A stretch of 64,000 nucleotides of DNA, taken from positions 15,585,225 to 15,649,224 of the forward strand of contig JAKZAP010000010.1 in the NCBI GenBank assembly GCA_023053575.1, in the 5' to 3' direction. Positions 32,886 to 44,590 of this stretch are shown here, in pieces. The notes under the pieces are model-generated. The model ran no database searches. It saw only the letters and a list, made by a program, of their open reading frames with translations, and had not been told where the DNA came from. How positions within the stretch are numbered: position 1 is the stretch's first letter; every line of letters begins with the position of its first letter. The position numbers and the translations under genes were made by a program. The DNA is from Branchinecta lynchi (taxonomy: Eukaryota; Arthropoda; Branchiopoda; Anostraca; Branchinectidae).

Positions 32886-33277
32886 CTATAAATAGCCTGA
32901 TGGTCTGTCATCATGACAGGACCACAAGACCTGCTTAATATTGCTCTGTCTACAGTTTCTCGAGACAAAAAACAGGGCACAGCATTCCTTTTCAGACATA
33001 CAGTGCCAACCTTCACAGATGGGACAACTGTATATTTCTTTTCTACTTCCTGAGCCAGAATATCGCTTGAATTAAAATGCAGACAGCATAAATAATGACT
33101 GGTCGTAATCTCGAATTTGCGGTTCGGTTTTGTTGGTGTTGGGCTGTATGCAGCATTGACCACAGTCTGCCAGAGACCTAATCTTTTGGGTGTAACCCTC
33201 AACAGTGGGCAATCTTCTGAACTTAGTTTACAATCAGGGAGGGAACAACGTCTTTGGTATAGGTCGTCGGTCGGCAT
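32886..33277 (-). CDS. THAP-domain protein A, first exon
   Basis: 131 codons from ATG 33277, ending at a donor TATAG|GTTTGT. The THAP layout is visible: RRCSLPDC (first two Cys), KRLGLW (conserved Trp), YLCCLHF (the C-x2-H pair) and KRNAVPCFL (AVP-type end). THAP domains bind DNA through one zinc ion and are found in P-element-type transposases and in host transcription factors. The exon ends in phase 2, as does the paralogue at 56080-55740. The next exon was not found; the CR1 fragment below 32720 probably lies in the intron or has replaced it. It may be a host gene or a domesticated or decayed transposase. Confidence 0.7.
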
Positions 33278-33469
33278 TTTTGCTATTTATAACAAGACAA
33301 ATCCTATATCACATGCACATGGTTGGTCAAATTTGAATCGCGCGGTCAGGTCCTAAGCGATGTTGCCGCCCCTTCAAAAGAAATCTGACTAAATTTTAGA
33401 GATTTTTTACCAGATTTTACTTACTAGAAAACTTGTAAATATTCTTTGAGCCCAAGCTGACTTTGAAAC

Positions 33470-33600
33470 ATATATTCCAACAATGTTTACAACGGATACG
33501 TCAGCTACGATTCTTCATCAGCGATATTTCGGCCCTTCTTAGCAAGGGTTCTCGTCGGGCTGTCAATCTTCTGGGTCAAATATCGCTGACATCTGGCTGA
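33470..33600 (-). repeat. Conserved 'CCTTGCCAAGAAGGGCCGAAA' repeat, copy 1
   Basis: On the minus strand it reads GACGAGAACCCTTGCTAAG then AAGGGCCGAAATATCGCTG and GTAGCTGACGTATCC. The same core is at 36651-36830, 44350-44400 and 61930-62000. It lies in a unit with the following 'tttcaaagtcagc' block. Possibly the tail of a larger element; see findings for a ribozyme-like core. Confidence 0.6.
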
Positions 33601-33950
33601 CATACAGTACACAATAGCTCAAAAACAATTTAGGGGTCAACTTCTATCCAATCTATCGGTAAGTGGACTTTGTCTAAAGATTTCTGCTGGCGCGTTTTGT
33701 CCTTGCATCTTGAAGTACGGTCGGCGCAACCTAGACCAACCCCAACCCCGAAAGATAAAAGGCTAGTGATTAGTGACGCCCCTGCTCATTGTCATTAAGG
33801 TTTCTCCTGTCTTTACACAGTTCTACAATGGCTGCGTTTCTTTATCCCTCCGTTCCAAGCAGATAAAAGAAGCAGGAATTAAAAACCGTAACATGGGGGT
33901 AATATTCTGTAAAGCAGTGCACTGATGGGATTCGACAATGATCTAGAACG
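33600..33950. other. Unassigned stretch
   Basis: Contains GTGACGCCCCTGCTC at about 33774, which looks like a right end of the CAGGGGCGTCAC group, but no left partner was found. Nothing else recognised. Confidence 0.35.
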
Positions 33951-33954
33951 CGTA

Positions 33955-34487
33955 GTCTCGCCGTTCAACGAGGTTAAGGATTCTTCGCGTTTTTGTTTGT
34001 CCCAAGGACTCAGTCCCCGTATTCTCGCGAGTACCCGCGGACGGGCAATGGTCGATTATCATCACCACCACCAAAAAGAGACTCCCTTTCCGATTCGGCG
34101 GGGAGTAGGTTTTGGAAGTTGCTGGTGTTCTTGTTTTTTGAAAAACAGATGCTAGAGATGATCAATAAGAACTTTTTTTGTCAATATTGGGTTTGGTTGT
34201 CTTTTAATAGGCTAATTATTCTGAGAAAAAGATATATTTTTATTGTGGTTATGAATTTTTGTTTGCAAATAATAACAACGTAAAATTTAAGTAAAAACGA
34301 TCCAAATACCTACACCGTAAATAAAGCGGATCCAGATTAGATTTATTTTTAAACAAAATACTTTTTGGAAGCATTCCCCGCATTCTCGTTGTTTTCCGTC
34401 CGTGGAGTAGGCGTCCAGTGACTCCCTCTATTTTCGCCGTTCCCTTCGATTCTACGTGGAGTTTTCGGGGAACGGCAAGACACTCCT
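33955..34487 (+). mobile_element. MITE, TTCTCGCCGTTCCCC family, copy 3
   Basis: Left CTCGCCGTTCAACGAGG, right TTTTCGGGGAACGGCAAGAC. Shares GTATTCTCGCGAGTACCC, ATTATCATCACCACCACC and AGCATTCCCCGCATTCTCG with 59309-59632. About 530 bp. Small frames in it are not conserved. Confidence 0.65.
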
Positions 34488-34617
34488 GTAGTCGAACAAT
34501 ACAATATCTTCGTAATATTTTCGATAGCAGGTTTGGCTACTGAACAGGTAAAACCAAATAAAGAACAAGCGCTACTAGCTCATATGTCACTTGTACGAGT
34601 ACGCGGTGCAAGAAAGT

Positions 34618-35760
34618 CAGGGGCGTCGCTATGGGGGTATGGGTGGGGGTGTCCCCCCCCCCCCCCGAAGAAAGAAAAAGGCCAATCTGGGCGCTCGCAG
34701 ACCGCCCAACCAAATAAATAAAGCTAATCTGGGCGCTCGCAGAGCGCCCGACTCCAAAGAAATAGCTAAACTGGACGCTCGCAGAGCGTCCGAACACCAA
34801 AGTTCAGGTAAACGGGCGCTCACCCAGGAAAGCTCAATTCAGGCCTGGCAGTGCACCTGAAAAGGTCAGGAAGGCTAGTTCAGGATCACGAAAGAAACTG
34901 AGTTGACATCCACCTCGGACCTAAGCCGTTCTGGCTTCTCGAGCGTTTGAGACTTCGGAAATAGGATTCTCAGCCGCATGTTTCGAGCTTGCCAGACTGA
35001 CAATTTTAGCACGATCTGTTATGTACAAATATCTCTAATACTCAATATGACTTAGTCCAAAACACGCCAGTGATTCTCAAGAAGAAGGAGTAAACGTGTC
35101 CGTAACAACTCAAACTCAACGACTCAGATCCTGAGTCAGCGCAGCTTTGACACCGTTTCTTCCTTTCTTCCGCAGGTACCCGGAGATTCTGCATAGGCAG
35201 GGAGAGATAGTCATCAAGAGTATTCATGTAACGTTTAAAAATCAATCGGCTTCGTGAGCAATGAGCGACGGTGTAATCACGGGCCTGATTGTTGCAACAT
35301 GTCCTATGTTTTTATTTTATATTTTAACTGGAAACTCACAAAGTCTGCTATGTTTCACTTTTTTTTCTCGGTGATCAGGACTTCTTTTTCAGAAAGGGTC
35401 AAAATTGAAGCACATTACCAACTGCCAGCTAAAAGTCTCACATTTTCTGGATTCGTCATCAACAAAGACAGACTGGCAGATCCGTGCCCTTAATTTTATT
35501 TGAATCCGGAAAGACAGTATTATAATCATAGCCTACAGGATTTACAGATTTTACAGGAAGCTCGCGTCATTTCATTCGTGTTTTAGACTTGAGTTGTCGG
35601 GGCTTGGGTCACCTTAAAATCTAGATTTTGTTGGCGGAAGTAATGTTTTGCCCGAAAAAAGTCGTAGCCTGCTTACAAAATTTCGCCTGCGGCGCTCACT
35701 TTTCTTTCTGTCTGATATACAGTCATTAGGAACTGCTGTGGATGGGCTGTTGCGTTAGCG
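34618..35760 (+). mobile_element. CAGGGGCGTCGCTATGG element, copy 1
   Basis: Begins CAGGGGCGTCGCTATGGG, then a run of C, then three 42-bp units containing a hairpin GGGCGCTC-GCA-GAGCGCCC (34689-34791). Further blocks (GGCTTCGTGAGCAATGAG, CAGCTAAAAGTCTCACATTT, TTCGCCTGCGGCGCTCACTT) match 45298-46750 in the same order. A NTLDDYL repeat (35038-35230) lies inside it. The reading frames over the hairpin units differ between the two copies. Confidence 0.6.
35038..35230 (-). repeat. NTLDDYL repeat, copy 4
   Basis: Near-identical to 12294-12500, with AACACGCCAGTGATTCTCAA and GGTACCCGGAGATTCTGCAT. The minus frame reads NTLDDYLSLPMQNLRVPAEE. It is inserted within the element 34618-35760, since the other copy at 45298 lacks it. 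Confidence 0.6.
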
Positions 35761-35834
35761 AATTCCTGTTATTACGAATGAAGTTCACCTTAAGTTTCTG
35801 TAATTTCGCACAGTTTCGAGCATGCAATGTCTGG

Positions 35835-37145
35835 AAACATATCATGTAGGATATACGATCTATCTAACTCGAATCGGAGCATATCTGCAGATTTCCAGTT
35901 TCCGCTTCGAATCTAGGCCGCATCAACTCGGTACTGTCCAACTTGCATCTCATTCGGCCCATTCGTTTGTTTTTTGTGGATGTCACAAAGTTTCCGGATC
36001 CCCCCCCCCCACTCCCTTAACCATGGACGCATGTGGCTCGGACACATATTTTCCACTTCGAGGTCATCAATTCTGATTACCTATAAAGTTTCACTCCAAT
36101 CCGACCACCTGTTCGCAACCTACGGAAGTCAGTAATTTCCGGATTCCTCTTCCCTTAACTCGCCCAAAAGTGGCTGAATCCAGGAACGGAAGCTCTCCTA
36201 CGGCATTCTGTCGATTCCTTAAGTATATTTAGTCGATTCACTAATATACCTGCCAAGTTTTATCGTCCTTGGCACATCTGGAAGTATCCTAGCTCGCGAT
36301 CACCAGAATTCCCGGAAACCTCCTCCCACTCCTCCCAAAGAGCCCCGATTCGATCTGGTTATGTCAAGAACCTATCCAGGACTTATGCTTGTTCTTACCA
36401 CCAAATTCCGTTCCGACCCTCTAAGCGTTTCACAAGATTTCTGGTGCCCCCCTACAGCTTCCCCCCCCCCCCCACACAAGTACTGGATCCGTTCCGGACT
36501 GACAACATCTGAGACAATAACTCTTTCCACCTGACAAGCTTCATTCAAATCGGATTACGGGTTCACGAGTTATGTATGCCACTAGATTGCGAATTCCCTA
36601 TCCCTCCCCCACCCCTAAAGTCTCCGGATCCGGTTCGAACTTGAAGTGTATATTCAAATAATGTATAAAACGGATACGTCAGCTACGATGCCTGACGAGG
36701 GTCCTCGTCAGGCTGTCAATCTTCAAAAGAATAATTGACAGCCTGACGAAGACCCTTGCCAAGAAGGGCCGAAATATCGCTGCTAAAGGATCGTAGCCGA
36801 CGTATCCATTGCATACATTACTTGAATATATATTTCAAAGTCAGCTCGGGCTCAAGGAATATTTAATCTGAAGTGGGTCATCATCGACACCAGGTCTTTC
36901 AAAATATCAAGTTTCATTAAGATCCACTCACCCGTTCGAAAGTTACATATTGCTCAATTTTCAGGAATCGCCCTCCCTCCACCCCCACCCCCAAAAAGTC
37001 GGATCGGGATTGTTACTAATTCCAAGTTAATCTGGTCGGGTCCCTGATATGCCTGCCAATTTTCATCGCCTAGCTTCTGTGAAAGTGCCCGAACTAGCAA
37101 GACCGGAACTGAGAGACAGACCGACAGACATTACGATCGCTATAT
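35835..37145 (-). repeat. G/C-run 'aaacttgg' array, copy 3
   Basis: Units with GCCAAGTTTTATCGTCC, CCGACCACCTGTTC and C runs (36001-36010, 36461-36473). The middle is split by the near-palindrome at 36651-36830. It ends in GACAGACCGACAGACATTACG and a 'tatatggcacttg' block, as at 57240-57270. Confidence 0.6.
36651..36830. repeat. 180-bp near-palindrome with 'AAGAAGGGCCGAAA' core, copy 2
   Basis: The two halves are reverse complements. The inner arms TCGTCAGGCTGTCAAT (36705-36720) and ATTGACAGCCTGACGA (36734-36749) are perfect, and the outer arms contain GATACGTCAGCTACGAT and ATCGTAGCCGACGTATC. The right half also has CCTTGCCAAGAAGGGCCGAA, absent from the left half. Confidence 0.75.
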
Positions 37146-37313
37146 GGCACTTGAGGTGGAAGCTCCAAGTGCCTGAAAAAGGCATAACAACGTCGCCATT
37201 CAAGTCGCACGCAACGGCATAATCCAGTCAGTTATTACCGCACTACTCAGAAAGGGTATTCCTGGTTTCAGTTCTTAGCAGCTCGAGTCAAATCGTTGGG
37301 AATCACCCAGACA

Positions 37314-38542
37314 TAACAAGACCAAAGGTTTCGATGGGATCCCAAAAAATCAATATTTGGTCCAGACAATTGGGTCTTCTCTTCGCCAGATCCAGTCTTC
37401 GCCAGACTCCTTGAAAGTTTTTACTATTAAATTCTGAAACAGATTAAGGCCAAATAGCTAATCATCTGAGTCCAGATATGGATTCAGCATGTGTGTTTAC
37501 CCCTGTAAGTCATATCTATTTTGACGAAAACTTCCTGCCACTTCTACCAATTTCCTAGTTTTGGCCGAATTCCAAAACTAATTGTCCGGCGAAAAAATAA
37601 GCTCAAAAACAAACCCAGCGTATCTTTTCTCCCCAATACTGAACAGCAAATCAACTTCAAATAAAAATTTAACTTATAATAAATTTTTCGACTCGAACCA
37701 GATTCCTGTCGAACTATATGTCCGGGTAAAAAATGATTTTCATACACGGATTCAGCATTTCTTCTTACCCATAAATCGGATATCTAATCAACTACAAATA
37801 AAACTTTAACTTTTTCCGGTTTTGGCCGGATTCCGGACGAACTACTTACCCGGTTAGAAAATTGTTTTCACACAAGTGTTCAGCATGTCTTCTTACCTCT
37901 AAATCGGACATCTAATCAACTCTAAATAAAACTTTTAACTTTCCGGTTTTGGCCGGATTTCGGGCGATCTAGTTGTCCGGCGAGAAAATGGTTTTCACCA
38001 TCGTGTTCAGCATGTCCTCTTACCCCTAAATCGAACATCTAATCAACTACAAATAAAACTTTTACTTTTAACAGACTTTCCGGTTTTGGCCGGATTCCAG
38101 GCTAACTACTTGTTCGGCGCAAAAGTGGTTTCCACCATCGTGTCCAGTATGTCTTCTAACCCCTAAATCGAATATCCAATCAAACTTTTACTTTTAACAA
38201 ACTTTCCGGTTTTGGCCGGATTCCGGGCGAACTACTTGTCTGATGACAAAATGGTTTTACCATCGTGTTCAGCATGTCTTCTTACCCCATGATCGACTAT
38301 CACATTATCTATTTAAAAATATTTCATTTGCCCCTTAATTTAAACCCGCACCTCTAAATGTAGAGCTACAGAGCCCATCTATGAACTTGACCTTACTCTT
38401 GACCCAAAGAATCCTCACACCAAGTTTCATCAATATACATCATTCCCTTCGAGAGTTATAGTGCACACAGACGGACAGACGGACGGACAACTTTTGCGAT
38501 GTCATAGGTATCCCGCCCCTTACGTTTTGGGATCCCAAAAAC
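37314..38542 (-). mobile_element. GGGATCCC-ended element, copy 2 (reverse)
   Basis: Reverse complement of 8323-9512 in overall order: TCGATGGGATCCCAAAAAAT at the left, tandem units with TTCCGGTTTTGGCCGGATTC and CAGCATGTCTTCTTACCC in the middle, then the (GGAC)n tract (38470-38490) and TTTTGGGATCCCAAAA at the right. No ORF of note. Confidence 0.65.
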
Positions 38543-38769
38543 CTCTTGATTCCCGAAAACGAGTGACCGGTTAAAACGATAAAACCAACAACTGTCTCTC
38601 TGACCCTGAACTCGAACGGGGCAAGCTCTAGAGTAATAAGGAAGAGAGAATCCTAATACGAGGAGTTAGGGCCTCTGAAAACATCTGATTATGTATTAGA
38701 TTCTTAACTCTACCATTTAGCTCAAAACTGCTTTGTTCACACTTTAGTAACTGTTCAAATAACCGTACA

Positions 38770-38960
38770 TCTACTGTAGCCCTACGTGTCGATGAAGAAT
38801 CACCATGTAGGAAGAGCCGGAAGCGTCACCGCAGCTGTCCATAACGAACGTCTTTTATTGGTTGATGCAGGATTTGAGTCATCGTTCGTGCAAAAGATGC
38901 TCGTTCTTCCCGAGGTTCACTGGCTTTGGACTTGGTCATTTAGGGTATAGCAACCGTAAA
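38770..38960 (+). repeat. NTLDDYL repeat, copy 5
   Basis: Matches 5830-5975 closely (GAAGCGTCACCGCAGCTGTC, GCAGGATTTGAGTCAT). The start of the unit is degenerate, so the NTLDDYL residues are lost. 38543-38769 and 38961-39490 show nothing recognised. Confidence 0.5.
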
Positions 38961-39499
38961 GTCGGTCTCTCTCACTCACTTTTGCTAGTTCGAGCACTTC
39001 ATGTACGCTAGGACGACGAAACTTGGCAGGGGAGTACACGACCAAATGATCAAAGGAATCTTGTTTTTCCGCGGACTTCATCATCCGCGCGGGGATGGAG
39101 GAGGGGGAGTCCTGGGTCTTGTCACCCAAGTGGCGAACTAATAACAGGCCAAAGCCGTTTGGAATGAATTCTGTCTACTGAAAAGAGGCTATTATAATTT
39201 AACACTTTCTTAATATTATAGGAGCGGTATTAATATTAATCATTAATTGACATCTTTGTGATAAGACTTCAGGAAAAATGAAGTAAAAAGCTTTCTATTT
39301 TATTTCAGTTTTTCACCATCTGTGAAATCAGTAGATTTTCTTCTTCTTTTTTTTTACGTTGTGACGCCGTGAACATCGCCATAAGCAGCAAAGTTAATAT
39401 TGTTCAGCAAGTAGGCTACTGACAATTAATTCATGTTTCTTTCAACATGAAAAGTACTATTACATTATAGGGATACTCTTGTCGTTCTCTGGGAACTCC

Positions 39500-40790
39500 T
39501 TGGGAAGCCACAGAGGTCTGATCTCGAATGAAACTTGATGAGCAGCAGATGCCTAAGGCGTTCCATTTATTTCAAAACCACATGCGAGTACGGAGCTGGG
39601 GGGAGTTGGAGGGAGGGGAGGGCTGGGACACTGGATTTTCTATGTTTCTGTGTCGAAATCTCATCCGTCTACGGCGCAAGGGGATAGAATAGAGGCCTAG
39701 AAACCTTGTAACATGCATAGGGATCAAAGGGATGGACAGACTGAGGTGAAGCGAGAATCTTATACAGGTCATTGGTTTTAGATTAGTTACCGGATTCGGT
39801 CTCAATGGGGGGAGTTGGGGGCTACTGGGAATTTTTCCGAAGTGCGTTGATTCAACTGAAACTCTGTGGGTGACAAGAGCAAATGTCACAAGTGTGATAT
39901 TTGTATGTCAAATCGCAGGAGAACATGGTGGGGTGGGCTGGGGCGGAGGACGAGGTCTTTTGCCACGCATATGGAAAAAACAAGCGAGAGGGATATTGAT
40001 GAAACTTGGATGGTATAAGGGACATGGGCCCTAGATCAGCCATCTCAGGTCCGGACCGGAGGCAACCTCTGTGGGGAAATGGATGGGGAGGGCTGAGATT
40101 TCCCGAAAGTTTTCAGATTTCAATGAAACTTGGCAGGTTTGCAATATTTATGCGTCCATTGAGACTCTGACGGCGAGTACCAGAAGAGCTAAAAAGCTAA
40201 TGTGACAAAGGCAGGCAGCATGGAAGTTAGTTAAGGGTTGCATAGGGTACGGTCATACAAATCGAACATCTAAGACATGTGCTCTCCCCAGCTTTCAAGT
40301 TCTATCCGGAATCCGGATAGGAACCAGGATCCCGTGTTCGAGTGCGCTTTGTTGCAAGTGACAAGATATCTAGGAACAGCCATCGAACTCCCCCGACAAA
40401 GTTGGATCCGGTCCGGACCTAGAAGTATCCGTTCAAATATCCCTCAATACGTCTGTCCCTACTCGCATGTTACACAAGCCCCCCCCCCCCTACTTTCCAC
40501 GACATGGTCGAATGTGGTCCGGACAATTTACGGAACATGTCGGGCATCCGATCATGCCACCCATTAAGTTTCACTCAAATCAAATCTCCCATTCATATCT
40601 TAAATGGATCCCGAATTCCTTCCACTCCTACATAGATTGTCGGATGAGAAAAAGAAAGCTTCCTTGAGCCTCTAGTCGGGTCCTTTATATGCCTGGCAAG
40701 TTTCATCGTCCTAGCTTAAGTGAATTGCCCGGAGCTACCAAAAGTGAGACAGAGGGACAGACCACCCGACGGACAGACATCAAGAAATTG
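39500..40790. repeat. G/C-run 'aaacttgg' arrays, copies 4 and 5 (head to head)
   Basis: 39500-40260 is in plus orientation (GATGAAACTTGGATGG, TCCGGACCGGAGG, GGGGGAGTTGGGGG). 40265-40790 is in the reverse orientation (GCAAGTTTCATCGTCCTAG, a poly-C run at about 40481, ending in GACGGACAGACATC). The two form a loose inverted pair. Confidence 0.55.
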
Positions 40791-41340
40791 CGATATGGCA
40801 GCCATACCAACCATTAAACCAGAGGTGTTACAAAGTCCCCGACACTTCGTGTAGTACACCCTTTCTGGCACCGACCCATGGCTGTACCCACTAGTCCCAC
40901 TACCCCAGAAGGTCTGCAGTAAAAACGGAAAACTTTGACTGGTGCAACGGAGCGAAACTTATCAAATGTACCTGAACACAATGATTTTTAGGAAACCTAA
41001 CTGATTATTGCTCACGGAATCTACCGGAACCTTCGCTCAGGAAATTCGCTAGAAAATGGATTGTGGATCTATCGGAATTTGCCTCAGGGAATCTACCAGA
41101 ATTTTGCTCAGGGAATCGAACAGAATTTTGCTCAGGGAATCTAGCAGAATTCTGCACCGGAAACGAATTTGACATTAATCGTTCCGGCAAGATACCAGTA
41201 TCCGTGGAAACCTCCCTCCATTCGGAAGATATCGTGATGAAACGGATGGGATTATTTATGAAACCAAAGCTAGCCCCTAATATCATTCGGAATCCCAAAA
41301 GAAACTGATCACAATTTTTTCAGTTTCTGCCTGTGACGCC
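40791..41340. repeat. Unassigned stretch with a 24-bp minisatellite
   Basis: 41087-41160 holds three units of TGCTCAGGGAATCGAACAGAATTT-type sequence (24 bp, 8 codons), with weaker units from 41009. It is open in both directions, which is a property of the repeat and not evidence of a gene. The remainder is unassigned. Confidence 0.6.
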
Positions 41341-41803
41341 TTTAGTCGCCTGTATAAACGAGTGGGATGCCCCGGAATCCTCTACCAGACACTAGCCAAA
41401 AATCCAGTCCCAACATCATGTGTGACTAACGTCACTCAAACCAGCGACAACCACAGGAGGACCATTAACCTTTGTCGCTCGACAACGCGATATAAGGTAA
41501 TTTAAGGTAATTATTTTTCTACGCAAAGGAGTTGAATTCTGAGAGAAAAAGGCTAATCCAAAAAAATGTCACATGCGGCGTCATTCTGAGTATTCTCTAA
41601 TCAATGGGGGATTGACGTTCGGGATTTGCAATAGGTAAAACAAATTAAATTCTACGGGAAGTAGAAGAATTCTGCGAGCTTCCTTTCCGGTGATTACGAG
41701 AAACCGAGAAGAATTAAAAAATAAATTAGCCTTGTTTTGTCACGACTTTGCAAGTCGCCAGGACAGCCTCAAAACAAACATAGAAGTTTGAAGACATATT
41801 CGA

Positions 41804-41903
41804 NNNNNNNNNNNNNNNNNNNNNNNNNNNNNNNNNNNNNNNNNNNNNNNNNNNNNNNNNNNNNNNNNNNNNNNNNNNNNNNNNNNNNNNNNNNNNNNNN
41901 NNN
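41804..41903. other. Assembly gap (100 N)
   Basis: Exactly 100 N, the usual placeholder for a gap of unknown size. AGAAGTTTGAAGACATATTC ends at the left edge and AGAAGTTTGAACACATATTC begins at the right edge, so the two contig ends overlap by about 22 bp. Sequence either side (41341-41803, 41904-42060) has no recognised feature. Confidence 0.95.
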
Positions 41904-42061
41904 AGAAGTTTGAACACATATTCGAAGTCCCTCTTGCTACTAGTATAGAAAGCGCTCAAGCTGGGTAAGTCATCCCCAAATTACTTAGCAAAAGATATAG
42001 ATGAGGTATAGAGGTACATCTATAAAGATATAGATTTAGATGAGGCTAACTATCTAACCAC

Positions 42062-43448
42062 TTGCCGAGCCTATTACTTTATTTTACTAATGAATTTTCA
42101 TCACCTGACGTGACGTTGTCTTCACCATTTGCGGTCGAATTGGATAATATTCTTGTAGATCCTCCCCCGTCAAATTTTGTTGTGTCGCGGGATGCAGTCA
42201 TTGATTGTATTTTAAAATTAAGTAAGAAACGATCTACTGGTTCAGATGGTATTTCTGCTATCCAACTTATTTACGGAACTTTACTACTGTTCTATTACCT
42301 TAGCCTACTCTTCTGTATCAAATGATTTTGCGCACAGGTATTGTCCCAGATTCATGTTGTGTCGGTATGATCACACCCGTGCTAAAGAAGGGCAAACCTG
42401 AGAATTCTTGCTCGTCTTATCGCCCCAGTACTGTTTCATCAACGTTTTGTAAGATTTTTGAGCGTCTTGTATCTGCCAGTATTCGTAAGTTTTGTTGGAT
42501 GCCTGAATTCCAGTTCGGATTCAGGAAGGGTTTAGGTTGCTTGCACGCCCTGCTCGTGATTTCTGAAGTGCTCATTGATGCTAGACTGGGGAAACTCTAA
42601 TTCTTGGGTTCCATGACGTAAGCCGGGCCTTCGATTCGTCTATTCATCCACAAGTGATTCTGGAAGCGTACAGACGAGGTGTGCCAATGGATATTGTGAA
42701 GGTTCTGTATTATATGTACCGTCGGCTTAAGGCTTGTATCAAGGTCCCAAATGATCCTCATCAGATTGTTGATGTTCCCGTTGAGAAAGGTGTCCGCCAA
42801 GGATCAGTTATTTCCCCTGACCTCTTCAACAATAGTGTACTAGAAGCACAGTCTAAAATCCGTACTTCGTGAATTTTGAAAGGGTTGGACTTTGTCCTTG
42901 CTAACGTATGCAGATGATCTACTTAACCTGTGCAGACTCGTCCCTACACTTACTGAAAATTATGATATTCTCAAAAAGGAGTACAAAAAAGTTGGTTTGA
43001 CGTTTAACCCCTCGAAATCAAATATTTTATTCTTTAATGATCGGTTATCTATTAGCCAACCTGTTAAACGGGGGAGCACCGTTCTTGAACCGTCTGATCA
43101 GGTCATTTACCTTGGTGTCCCAATCGGGAGGAGTCTCCGCGAAACCCATCGTTTGCTTATTTGGGGAAAAAACTCCGAACGGCGGACGCATCCATAGTGG
43201 CAAATAAGCGTCGATTCTGTCGGAAATATCTTGCTATTTTGTACTATACTGTAGCCCTTCCTCATGTCCTCTACCTCACCCCCTTCTGGAAAATTTATAT
43301 CGAGTATGATTAGTTACCGTCCTTTAAGTCTTATTGTTATTGTTCATGTACTTTGTGTTTTTGTTTTTTCCTCTTCCAGTTTATTTTATTATACTCCACT
43401 AGTCCTCATTGTAGTGCAGTGGGTCAATCAAATTCATTCATTCATTAT
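42062..43448 (+). pseudogene. Jockey-like non-LTR retrotransposon, broken RT
   Basis: Polymerase pieces in four frames: 42062-42325 (RDAVIDCILKLSKKRSTGSD), 42322-42600 (SYRPSTVSSTFCKIFERL, FQFGFRKGLGCLHALLV), 42605-42872 (DVSRAFDSSIHPQVILEA as motif A, EKGVRQGSVISPDLFN as motif B) and 42880-43197 (LLTYADDLLNL as motif C at about 42895, YLGVPIGRSLRE). Several frameshifts. A short 3' UTR ends in ATTCATTCATTC (about 43434), its tail. No endonuclease is seen. Confidence 0.75.
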
Positions 43449-44590
43449 AAATAATTCCAGAATTTCTGCCGATGTGGATGGAAAGGGAAACTTGCTATGA
43501 TGCCCCTCCCGCCATCCAGGAAATTTGTCGCGGCATCCCTACACCTAAGCGCCATCAGACAGCACCACCCAGCCCCAGTCGACACAGGTCTATTAGCATT
43601 CTGAAATTTTCAGCATTAGACCTATTGTAAGGGATTTTTATAGCCTTCGGCTACATATGATGCCATATGATAACAATGAATTTTATCTATGCACTAGACA
43701 AGAAAAGGAAAATAGTGCAGTACATGTTGCAAATAGCGATCGCAATTTCTGTCTGTCGGTCTGCCCTGGTTTTGCCAGTTTTGGGCATTACCACATAAGC
43801 TAGGATGATAAACAACACAGTATGCAACAGTATAAATAAAGAAAAAGTTAAATGTCAACTGTTATTAATTATTTCAGTATAGGCTATAGCCTAGGCTAGG
43901 CATCTATGTAAGCTGCTGGAAGATTAAATTAGTAGGCCTATTGGGATAAGAAATTCACCTAAGAAATTACAAACTGATAAAGGTGTTCATTACTTTAGAT
44001 CTTAAAGCAAACTGAAAGTGTTAATTCTTGAACAAATCAACATACTGTTGAAAGAACTTAGGAAATACTTGACAGAAATTAGGCCTTACACTAACAAAAT
44101 GGATTGAATTTTGAGAGCAATTAAAACGATAAAAAAAGTTTACAATATTTTGTTTGTAAGCCTTTTTCACGCTTCCCAATCGAGCAGTAAAAACAGCAGC
44201 CGCGTCCAAAATGAAACTGCAGCACTAGCTCCAAGCAATTTCAGAAACAGATTCACAAAATCAGAAGCAATTTCAGAAACAAATTCACAAAATCAGATAT
44301 TTGAGGAAGAATCTTTAGTCGTTTTCCTCAAGTTCATTGTCCAGCTTAAGCCAGAACAGGACACTTGCCAAGAACGGCTGAAATATAGCTCCAATAAATG
44401 TAGCTGAGAAGTGGCATGCTTCCATTTGCCTTGTCCAAGCTGGCCAGTCTTAAACAAAGTGTGTATTTTTGTCTTAATCTCCAGACATGTCTAGTTGTGC
44501 TGATAAAATTTTGGAAATGAAATGAAATATGTTTTCATGAAAAGTTCAGGAGAGGTACCCAACCTCAAACAAAATTTCAAATTTCCAGAG
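43449..44590. other. Mostly unassigned, with fragments of known repeats
   Basis: About 43720-43800 resembles the end of an aaacttgg element (GCGATCGCAATTTCTGTCTG). 44350-44400 carries GGACACTTGCCAAGAACGGC, a degenerate copy of the conserved core at 36763. No supported ORF. Confidence 0.4.

Noticed and set aside
39572..40043. Minus ORFs of 63-105 aa
   Set aside because: Lie in the G/C-run array, with Pro-rich low-complexity translation and no conservation between units.
44111..44407. 98-aa plus ORF
   Set aside because: Low-complexity Asn/Ser-rich middle, runs into the conserved repeat core, no domain.
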